A stretch of DNA of 5,553 bases from an uncultured Polynucleobacter sp. Its GTDB lineage: Bacteria > Pseudomonadota > Gammaproteobacteria > Burkholderiales > Burkholderiaceae. Made by a program: the position numbers and the translations under genes. The notes beneath the pieces were generated by a model. The model was not told the origin of the DNA and searched no databases. It saw nothing but the letters and a program-made list of their open reading frames with translations. The stretch covers positions 1-5,553 of the forward strand of contig CALKUJ010000360.1 of NCBI GenBank assembly GCA_937996825.1, read 5' to 3'. Positions 1-5,146 of this stretch are shown piece after piece. Position 1 is the first letter of the stretch. The number at the start of each line of letters is the position of its first letter.

Positions 1-387
1 GCGATAGAAGATCCAAACCTGCTCGTCAAACACCGATGCCAAAGCTGAAATAAGTGGATTCTCAGATACCTGACCAACGCCTCCTTGCAAAATACCGACG
101 TGGAATTTTGAGTTTGCTTGGTTCAAGCGCTCTATGTTTTCTAGACTACCTGCTGATGGCACAACTTCTAAAGTGATTTTTTCTTTTGCAAGCTCTTTGG
201 CCAATTGTTGGCCAAAGCGGTAGTAAAGACCATTATCAGCACCCGTTGTCATCACAATCTTATTCGGTGGGCTTGGCACTAAAAACCAAATCAACAAACC
301 GACGAAAAAAATGATCATCAAAGGCAAGACAAAGAGCATGGGTGGCTCAAGTAAACGTTGGGTCAATTGTTGTAATTTGTTTTTCAT
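1..387 (-). CDS. TAXI-family TRAP-type solute-binding protein, membrane-anchored, N-terminal part (C-terminus outside window)
   Basis: The 129 visible codons encode the start of a TAXI-family (TRAP-associated extracytoplasmic) solute-binding protein. After a short basic N-terminus, residues 17-37 form one hydrophobic segment that ends in PSPP. There is no lipobox or obvious cleavage site, so the binding domain is probably tethered outside the inner membrane. The mature domain opens with TTGADNGLYYRFGQQLA (47-63), the usual TAXI 'TG...G.YY..G..LA' ligand-pocket start. It continues with VPSAGSLENIERL (76-88), HVGILQGG (96-103) and the conserved stretch SVFDEQVWIFYR at the window edge. The ATG at 387 is the only ATG, GTG or TTG start after an in-frame stop at 421-423; its Shine-Dalgarno match is weak. 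It lies 68 bp after the DUF748 gene on the same strand, so co-transcription is likely. Family members bind small organic acids or amino acids, but the ligand cannot be read here, and no TRAP permease gene is in view. Confidence 0.85.
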   Translation of the reverse strand, partial: MKNKLQQLTQRLLEPPMLFVLPLMIIFFVGLLIWFLVPSPPNKIVMTTGADNGLYYRFGQQLAKELAKEKITLEVVPSAGSLENIERLNQANSKFHVGILQGGVGQVSENPLISALASVFDEQVWIFYR

Positions 388-455
388 GATCGCCAGATGC
401 TTCGCATTAAGAGTATTTTGTCAAAAGAAGTTTTAAATGTAATCGATGGATTGAA

Positions 456-2861
456 TTATTTACCAATCAATGAGATGCCCAGAGGAATACCAGCATCTTC
501 AGCCTTCACTTGCTGCGGCTTACCGAGTCTGACTCGGTCTTTCATGTCCGGTGAGTTTTTCAAGAAAGCATCTCGCGCATGACTTGCGCGAGCGTTGGCC
601 AAGGCCGCCAAGCGTGCTTCATTGATGTTTTGCGCCTCGATCAACTCTTTGCGCAAGATTTCCCAACGGGCAGGATTGTTTGGCAGTTTGATGAGTTGTT
701 GAGCCAGTTTGATGCGCCCCACTTGCGAGCCATAAGCTGATTTGAGACCACTTTGCACGCGAGGGTCAGACAAACTTGGATTAGGTAAAGGTTCAGTGTC
801 TTTTAACTGGAACCCTGCGGCTAATAAGATGGCACGATCTGCATTGACCCTGGCCAACTCTTGACGATCGATTTGTGGGTCATAGGTGCCATAGAACTCA
901 ACAATGGCATTGGCTTTCTTTTCCAGAAGTTTGGCTACTTTTTCTAATTTTTCCTGCTCAGGCGGTGTGATGACACTCTCTCCAGCAGCGGTGTAAATGC
1001 CATCCATGCCCTCTTCGCCGAACAAAGATGCCAATGCTCTGAAAGGGGCTGTGACGATGTTAGACAAAACATTGCGCAGAGCTTGCCAGAACAAATGGCC
1101 AACACTGAATTCTGGTGAATCAACATTGCCCTTGATTGGAATGTTGACATCAATCATGCCATCCGAGTCCTCTAAGACAGCGATGGCCAGACGAATGGGT
1201 AATTTTGCCCCCTTAAAGTCTGGGACCTCTTCACCTAATTTGATTTTGCGGATCACAAAACGATTTTTGCCAAGCAATTGACCTTCTTTGGCGGTGTAGC
1301 GTAAATCAACATCAATACGTCCATCGTCGATTCGGTAGCCAGCAAAATTCATTGAGTAAGGATTGATGCTGTTAAGCGGCAAGTTCTTAAAGCTCATAGA
1401 GACATCAGCGTTTCTTCTTGGCTCTTCAAAAGCAGCCTGACCCCTGGCACGAAAACTTCCACTTTTATCAACAGTGCCATCCAAAGCGATGGTGGCGTAT
1501 TGCCCCGGCACATTGCTGACTCCCAACAATGAACCATTCAGCTGATTGATATTGCTGATAAATCCAGGTTTGATGGATGCATCTGAAAAATACATCTTGC
1601 CCTGATTGACCTTAACAGCTTTGATATCAACTTCAAACGCAGGCTTGCCTGCGGTCTTGCGGACTGGCGCTGGGCTGGCCGCAGTGATCATGGCCTGTTT
1701 GCTCATGAATAAACGACGGAAGTTACTGAATTTATCTTCGCCAATCGCAAATTTGGCCAAGGGCTGAGTCAAGACCAATTCTTGAATACTGAAACGCTGC
1801 TGCTGTTTTTCTAAAAAGTCGAGTTCAAATTTTGAGAAATAGGCTTTTTTCCAGCTAAGTAATGGCTCTTTTTCTTTGGGTTCATAGATGGCCAGCTCAT
1901 CAAAATCAAGGTCTCCCAAAATAGCCCAACCGCGTTGATTGGTTTTTAGCTTGAGTTCTGCGCTGACCGATCCTTTTTGTATGAGTAACTTCTCATTGGC
2001 TGGTAATAAAGCAATGAATGGAGCCAAAGGAAGGTTTTTGAAGGCGACCACTCCATCAAGGTCTGATTTTTTCAAGTCATAACTGAGTTGGCTGTTCAAA
2101 ACAGAATCTTCAATCTTCAAATTGATCTTCAAATCAATTTTTTCTTGAGCAGTCAGATCCAGGTGGCCTCCAATGCCCAAACGTGAGAGTTGAAGACGGT
2201 TCGCAGAACCAGGAATCGCCACATCAATGTTCTTGAGGTTCAAGAGATAGTCACTCTGCACACCCCGCCCACCGCTTGGCGCATAGTTAGCAAATTCTTT
2301 GGCCTGAAATTCAACATCTTTGAATAAGTAGTCTGTTTTTTTGACGCTGTCTTTGATGGCGATTTGACTATTCTTGAGAGCAAATTGATCAATTTCAATT
2401 TTTAGACTTGATGGCTTTGCTTGCGCCTTTTTTAATGTCTGAATGGCTTTGATCAGCTCAAGAAAATTCCATTGCGTCATCCCCTGTTTATTGGATGTGC
2501 GCTGCAAAAAAATATGGGCTTTATCAATCTTGATTTCAGATAGATGAATTCGGCCAATCAGAACATGGATCAATTCAGCATTGATGCTCAGATGTGAAAC
2601 ATTGATGAGAGGCTCGGCTTGCTGCTTGGGGCTTGATACGTTTGGCGCTTTAGATACTTTTAAGCCATGGATGTCTAGCTTGAGTATCCATGGCGATACC
2701 TGAATACGCTCATAAGTGATTTGATGACCAATACTTTGGCCGTATTGATCAACTGCATGTTTGACTGCCCCAGGCAGAAAGATGGCCAAAGCTGCCCAAA
2801 AAATCAACATCAGGGCTGTGAATGCTAGTCCGACCCTGATGATGAGTTTTTGATGTTTCAT
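456..2861 (-). CDS. DUF748 / AsmA-like inner-membrane-anchored periplasmic protein
   Basis: The product is 801 residues from the ATG at 2861. Residues 6-29 form a single N-terminal membrane anchor, followed by a long periplasmic body rich in alternating beta-strand patterns. The segment just after the anchor (LPGAVKHAVDQYGQSIGHQI, then VSPWILKLDIHGLKV) is typical of DUF748. The C-terminal third carries the family core: GYRIDDGRIDVDLRY near residues 507-521, then LPIRLAIAVLEDSDGMIDV, IPIKGNVDSPEF and a helix ending in TAPFRALASLFG (about 552-615). A terminal segment near 650-675 (AIVEFYGTYDPQIDRQELAR) matches the usual DUF748 tail. DUF748 is related to the AsmA/TamB/YhdP group, which is implicated in moving phospholipids between the membranes; that role is inferred here. 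Members I know from related bacteria are often longer, about 1,000 residues or more. An in-frame TTG two codons upstream is possible, but ATG is preferred; neither has a clear Shine-Dalgarno sequence. The lipoprotein gene ends 57 bp upstream on the same strand, suggesting an operon. Confidence 0.85.
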   Translation of the reverse strand: MKHQKLIIRVGLAFTALMLIFWAALAIFLPGAVKHAVDQYGQSIGHQITYERIQVSPWILKLDIHGLKVSKAPNVSSPKQQAEPLINVSHLSINAELIHVLIGRIHLSEIKIDKAHIFLQRTSNKQGMTQWNFLELIKAIQTLKKAQAKPSSLKIEIDQFALKNSQIAIKDSVKKTDYLFKDVEFQAKEFANYAPSGGRGVQSDYLLNLKNIDVAIPGSANRLQLSRLGIGGHLDLTAQEKIDLKINLKIEDSVLNSQLSYDLKKSDLDGVVAFKNLPLAPFIALLPANEKLLIQKGSVSAELKLKTNQRGWAILGDLDFDELAIYEPKEKEPLLSWKKAYFSKFELDFLEKQQQRFSIQELVLTQPLAKFAIGEDKFSNFRRLFMSKQAMITAASPAPVRKTAGKPAFEVDIKAVKVNQGKMYFSDASIKPGFISNINQLNGSLLGVSNVPGQYATIALDGTVDKSGSFRARGQAAFEEPRRNADVSMSFKNLPLNSINPYSMNFAGYRIDDGRIDVDLRYTAKEGQLLGKNRFVIRKIKLGEEVPDFKGAKLPIRLAIAVLEDSDGMIDVNIPIKGNVDSPEFSVGHLFWQALRNVLSNIVTAPFRALASLFGEEGMDGIYTAAGESVITPPEQEKLEKVAKLLEKKANAIVEFYGTYDPQIDRQELARVNADRAILLAAGFQLKDTEPLPNPSLSDPRVQSGLKSAYGSQVGRIKLAQQLIKLPNNPARWEILRKELIEAQNINEARLAALANARASHARDAFLKNSPDMKDRVRLGKPQQVKAEDAGIPLGISLIGK

Positions 2862-2918
2862 ACCCAAATAATAAATTGACTGAACGTCTTGGGGATGGCT
2901 TGGTTTGACGCTGAATGC

Positions 2919-3359
2919 TTATTTGGTGACTGGCGGAATCACAGTACTTCTTGGGGCAACCGTCAACATGACATTCGCCTTTCCACCAAAGCCACCTTCT
3001 TCGATTTCAATGGTGGCGGTTCTATCTTTTTTGATGAAAACCAAGATACTGTTCTTAGATTTCGTTGAAGAAACCAAGGTCCAGCCCGCTTTTTGAAATT
3101 GATCTCTAAAGAAGGTGAAGGTTTCATTGGCATTTTGAGCTGAAGTGATAGCGACACGACCCGCCCAACCATCACCACTGCCCAAAATCAGGGAGTTTTC
3201 ATTATTGATGCGTGCACCACCGGGCATAGGCATTTCACCCAGCAATTTTGACTGGATGTCTTGAACTGATTCACCGTCTGCATTCTTAAGTTGAGTCGTT
3301 GCACAAGCACTCAATCCCAAAGCAATGGTGATGATGGAGCTGATGAGTAGTTTGTTCAT
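2919..3359 (-). CDS. Small outer-membrane-type lipoprotein, function unknown
   Basis: This 146-residue protein has a lipoprotein signal peptide: basic start MNK, hydrophobic residues 4-16, and lipobox LSAC at 16-19 with Cys19 as the lipidated residue. Alanine at +2 (no Asp) predicts sorting to the outer membrane. The mature part is one compact domain of about 110 residues. It has a MPMPGGARI motif (43-51), ILGSGDGWAGRVAI (58-71), a helix FTFFRDQFQKAGW (81-93), then strands SILVFIKKDRTATIEI (104-119) and a closing VMLTVAPR (130-137). The pattern 'P-x-P-x-(G/A)-(A/R)..., FF/FY...GW, then a hydrophobic strand followed by K/R-rich turn' recurs in small proteobacterial lipoproteins I cannot name, so I assign no function. 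The start is well supported by GAGGA nine bases upstream. It is probably the first gene of the operon with the DUF748 gene, which is compatible with a joint envelope role. Confidence 0.8.
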   Translation of the reverse strand: MNKLLISSIITIALGLSACATTQLKNADGESVQDIQSKLLGEMPMPGGARINNENSLILGSGDGWAGRVAITSAQNANETFTFFRDQFQKAGWTLVSSTKSKNSILVFIKKDRTATIEIEEGGFGGKANVMLTVAPRSTVIPPVTK

Positions 3360-3368
3360 GGCAAGGAT

Positions 3369-3373
3369 TCCTC
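3369..3373 (-). promoter_or_regulatory. Shine-Dalgarno sequence of the lipoprotein gene
   Basis: GAGGA on the minus strand ends nine bases before the ATG at 3359. It is the clearest ribosome-binding site in the window and fixes the start of the lipoprotein gene, hence the 5' end of the operon's coding part. Confidence 0.7.
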
Positions 3374-3487
3374 AATGACGTAATTTTCTTTAATAAAGAT
3401 AAGGATACACCCAGTCACTGAAATGATTGCTTGATTTCTTCATGACAACTTTTTTCAGAAAATTTTTAGATGGATGACTTGAAATAC

Positions 3488-3532
3488 TTCTAGAAATTTA
3501 AAAGTGTGCTAGCAAATTTTTTCTAGAAAAAA
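3488..3532. repeat. Pair of TTCTAGAA palindromes 33 bp apart with a GCTAGC between
   Basis: TTCTAGAA occurs at 3488-3495 and again at 3521-3528. The second copy sits inside a perfect 16-bp palindrome, TTTTTTCTAGAAAAAA (3517-3532). A third CTAG-centred palindrome, GCTAGC, lies between them at 3508-3513. The two TTCTAGAA centres are 33 bp apart, close to three turns of DNA, which would suit a regulator bound to one face. No known operator is recognised. Low-complexity A/T runs make part of the symmetry cheap. Confidence 0.45.
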
Positions 3533-3607
3533 GATAAACGCTTGTTTTGAATTTATTAAATAAATAATTCCACTGAAAATAATTTACTTAATCAATGTCA
3601 ATAGGTG

Positions 3608-3633
3608 AAAAAATTTATTTTGTGAAATTTTTT
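3608..3633. repeat. AT-only inverted repeat
   Basis: AAAAAATTT (3608-3616) is perfectly complementary to AAATTTTTT (3625-3633), with an 8-base spacer. The arms contain no G or C, so it is unlikely to be a terminator. It may simply reflect A-tract composition, or it may be a bent or easily melted segment beside the DnaA box. Confidence 0.35.
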
Positions 3634-3640
3634 TCAAGAC

Positions 3641-3660
3641 TTATCCACAGTTTGTGTGGA
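3641..3660. promoter_or_regulatory. DnaA-box match within an inverted repeat
   Basis: TTATCCACA at 3641-3649 is an exact match to the consensus DnaA box. TGTGGA at 3655-3660 is its inverted partial copy, so TCCACA and TGTGGA form a 6-bp inverted repeat around GTTTG. It borders the AT-rich core. The neighbouring genes are not those of a chromosomal replication origin (dnaA, dnaN, rpmH, gyrB), and only one full box is present. A regulatory or DnaA-titrating site, or a chance match, is therefore more likely than an origin. Confidence 0.35.
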
Positions 3661-3712
3661 CTACTTGATCACAAAATTGAAAAAGTCCTTATTTGATAAT
3701 GGTGGAGCTGGT

Positions 3713-3731
3713 CTGCCTAAAAAATAGGCAG
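3713..3731 (-). terminator. Stem-loop 61 bp after the Rieske gene, possible transcript end
   Basis: CTGCCTA (3713-3719) and TAGGCAG (3725-3731) form a perfect 7-bp stem around a five-base loop (A on the plus strand, T on the minus strand). It is the only GC-containing hairpin of this strength in the gap and lies downstream of the Rieske gene. No T-run follows it on either strand, so it is not a standard intrinsic terminator. It may instead stabilise a 3' end. Confidence 0.3.
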
Positions 3732-3743
3732 CTATAGATTGCG

Positions 3744-3756
3744 CACTCAATGAGTG
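3744..3756. repeat. 13-bp palindrome CACTCA-A-TGAGTG
   Basis: Two perfect 6-bp arms flank one central base, 36 bp beyond the stop codon of the Rieske gene. On the plus strand it is followed by an AATTATTTTT stretch, on the minus strand by no T-run. It could be an operator-like site or a small hairpin. No known regulator is recognised. Confidence 0.3.
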
Positions 3757-3792
3757 AATTATTTTTGTCAGAATTTTGTAACAAAAGTTTTT

Positions 3793-4230
3793 TTAATTCG
3801 CTTGACAAAGAAAAATCTCGCCAGCTTTCTCTTCAATTTCTAATTTAATGAGACGTGATCCATGTGGGCATGGACCAGAAATACACTCGCCGGTATCGGG
3901 TAAATATTGTGCATCGTGCGATGCACAAATGATGGCTGTTTTGTCATTCGTGAAGAATTGTCCTGGTTGCCAATCCAATTCCATGGCCACATGAGCACAA
4001 CGATTCAGATATGCATGAGCCTGACCATCAAAACGAATCACAAAAGCGGGTAATGTTTCATCAACACGATGGTCAATCGATCCAACCATGCCCGCTATGT
4101 CAGAAGTTCGCACCATGAAACGAAAGCCCTCCTCTTGATCTTGGATGCGATCACTGGAACAGATGCGATGACCTGCCTGAATCAGAGGTTCAAAGTCATC
4201 ATCAGGGGTGGTGTTCTGATTAGAGGACAT
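3793..4230 (-). CDS. Small Rieske [2Fe-2S] ferredoxin-like protein
   Basis: This 145-residue soluble protein has a single Rieske domain. The cluster ligands are visible as Cys78-Ala-His80 and Cys102-Ala-Ser-His105, followed by the turn GECISGPCPHG (114-124) that packs near the cluster in Rieske folds. Twenty-one residues separate His80 from Cys102, more than the 15-17 common in Rieske ferredoxins; the insertion holds ELDWQPGQFF. No signal peptide or membrane segment is present, so it should be cytoplasmic and transfer electrons to an unknown partner. It is not a bc1-type Rieske subunit, which would have an N-terminal membrane anchor. In Burkholderiales I recall similar proteins beside rluC, a HAD phosphatase and sppA. 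None of those is here, and no oxygenase or reductase gene is adjacent. The start ATG is preceded by a weak GAAAG six bases upstream. It is divergent from the Nudix gene across 86 bp. Confidence 0.88.
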   Translation of the reverse strand: MSSNQNTTPDDDFEPLIQAGHRICSSDRIQDQEEGFRFMVRTSDIAGMVGSIDHRVDETLPAFVIRFDGQAHAYLNRCAHVAMELDWQPGQFFTNDKTAIICASHDAQYLPDTGECISGPCPHGSRLIKLEIEEKAGEIFLCQAN

Positions 4231-4258
4231 GTAGGGCTTTCAAAAAATAGTGGTTAAT

Positions 4259-4293
4259 TTGAGCTGAATTGTCTGCTTTAGCAGATAATCTGC
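4259..4293 (+). promoter_or_regulatory. Possible promoter/operator of the Nudix-transporter operon
   Basis: GATAAT at 4284-4289 resembles a -10 hexamer (one mismatch), and TTGAGC at 4259-4264 gives a weak -35, but with a long 19-base spacer. The -10 lies inside a 13-bp palindrome, GCAGATAATCTGC (4281-4293). This overlaps a second inverted repeat, TCTGCT-TT-AGCAGA (4272-4285), so TCTGC appears in alternating orientation three times. A transcript from here would begin near 4296, before the ATG at 4317. If the TTG at 4269 were the true start, this segment would instead be coding. No TPP-riboswitch core is present. Confidence 0.28.
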
Positions 4294-4316
4294 AAATATT
4301 AAGAAATATTGTAGAC

Positions 4317-5132
4317 ATGTCATTAATTTCAGCAACCACCAAAGCAGCTTTAGAAGAGCTTTTAGAAACTGCCCTGCGCCCTGCGCCAGCAGATTGGTTA
4401 GGGATTCGTTTCCGTGGGCAGATGATTGGCTTTATCCAGCCAGACTATATTGGTACCATCAAGTCTTATATCGAAGATACTGAAACCCCAGCCCTAGCTC
4501 TGTTTGGCGAGCATTTACATCTTGAGAATCTACCGCCATTTTTATTGAGCCAAGAATTACAGGATTTAGCTGAATTTTTAAAGAAGGAAGGCTTGGCTCC
4601 GGGTTGGCGCGATGAGTCTTATGCATGGTTAGATGAGCACGGCCATGAGCGCTTTAGACTCGAGCGTGCAGTATTCCGCTCTCTTGGTTTACACAGTCGT
4701 GCTTGTCATATCAATGGCTATACCGCCAAACAAGAGATGTTTTTAGGTATGCGCAGCCCTGATAAAGCCACAGACCCCAATATGCTTGATAACTTGGCCG
4801 CTGGCGGCTTAACAGCGGACGAGACTTTGCAGCAAGGTGTGCTTCGCGAGCTATGGGAAGAAGCAGGCGTTCCAGTGGAAATTTCACGTCAGGCAGAACC
4901 CGTGGGACATATCCATGTGAGACGAGTGGTAGAGCAAAAAGGTCTTCATGATGAGAGCTTGTACACCTACGATCTATTGATACCGGATGAATTTGAGCCC
5001 AAGAATATGGATGGTGAAGTCTCAGGCTTTATCAAAGTTCCTTATGCGCAAGCGGCTGATTTGATTTTGGAAGGTGCCCTCACCCCAGATGCGGCAGCGG
5101 TTGCTGCAGATTTTCTTTTAAGAAAGTCTTAA
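4317..5132 (+). CDS. DUF4743-Nudix hydrolase, Tnr3/YJR142W-like (candidate thiamin diphosphate-analogue phosphohydrolase)
   Basis: The protein has 271 residues from the ATG at 4317. An N-terminal DUF4743 module (ADWLGIRFRGQMIGFIQPD near residues 25-43, through LERAVFRSLG near 115-124) precedes a Nudix fold starting at ACHINGY. The Nudix box is complete: G163, five residues, E169, seven residues, then R177-E-L-W-E181-E-A-G-V, so the metal-binding glutamates are intact. This arrangement is that of the free-standing relatives of the Nudix part of S. pombe Tnr3, S. cerevisiae YJR142W and plant homologues. Those enzymes hydrolyse thiamin diphosphate and, better, its oxidised toxic analogues to monophosphates; the same activity here is inference. 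An in-frame TTG at 4269 would add 16 residues. I prefer the ATG because the extra codons include rare ATA and AGA, the segment holds operator-like palindromes, and the domain is complete without it. Neither start has a strong Shine-Dalgarno site. A PnuC-family gene follows 14 bp after the stop, in a likely operon. Confidence 0.85.
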   Translation: MSLISATTKAALEELLETALRPAPADWLGIRFRGQMIGFIQPDYIGTIKSYIEDTETPALALFGEHLHLENLPPFLLSQELQDLAEFLKKEGLAPGWRDESYAWLDEHGHERFRLERAVFRSLGLHSRACHINGYTAKQEMFLGMRSPDKATDPNMLDNLAAGGLTADETLQQGVLRELWEEAGVPVEISRQAEPVGHIHVRRVVEQKGLHDESLYTYDLLIPDEFEPKNMDGEVSGFIKVPYAQAADLILEGALTPDAAAVAADFLLRKS

Positions 5133-5146
5133 TCCCCTAAGGCACC

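Larger units (their letters stand above)
3360..3792. other. 433-bp AT-rich intergenic region, no gene seen
   Basis: This gap lies between the 3' end of the Rieske gene and the 5' end of the lipoprotein gene, both on the minus strand. Positions 3421-3660 contain 58 G or C in 240 bases (24%), far below the flanking genes. I find no credible open reading frame. The promoter of the lipoprotein/DUF748/TAXI operon should be here. A perfect minus-strand TTGACA lies at 3601-3596, but no good -10 follows at the right spacing, so I do not call a promoter. The last bases before the gene (about 3396-3407) hold TATCCT and TATCTT, also without a convincing -35. The region contains the palindromes, DnaA box and stem-loop listed separately. 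Confidence 0.75.

Noticed and set aside
397..582. Plus-strand open frame of 61 codons
   Set aside because: It mostly overlaps the C-terminal codons of the DUF748 gene on the opposite strand, has no ribosome-binding site and encodes no recognisable protein.
944..1281. Open frames on both strands inside the DUF748 gene (944-1153 minus, 997-1281 plus)
   Set aside because: Both lie entirely within the strongly conserved DUF748 core read in another frame, and their translations look like shadow sequence.
2905..3178. Open frames overlapping the lipoprotein gene (2905-3096 plus, 2963-3178 minus)
   Set aside because: The lipoprotein frame has a signal peptide, a lipobox and a good Shine-Dalgarno site; these frames have none and overlap it.
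3596..3601. Promoter based on the perfect minus-strand TTGACA
   Set aside because: At spacings of 16-18 bases the best -10 candidate matches only three of six consensus bases, so it is noted but not annotated.
3421..3660. Chromosomal replication origin
   Set aside because: There is an AT-rich segment and one consensus DnaA box, but no box cluster and none of the usual origin-linked genes.
3700..3740. tRNA or tmRNA gene on the minus strand ending in CCA
   Set aside because: Only the last 12 bases resemble a tmRNA end; no T-arm, anticodon arm or matching 5' acceptor strand is found.
4069..4257. Plus-strand open frame of 62 codons over the Rieske gene
   Set aside because: It is antisense to the Rieske N-terminal half and has no domain or start signal.
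4231..4316. TPP riboswitch ahead of the Nudix-transporter genes
   Set aside because: The 86-bp segment lacks the CTGAGA and other conserved core elements and is too short for a full aptamer with an expression platform.
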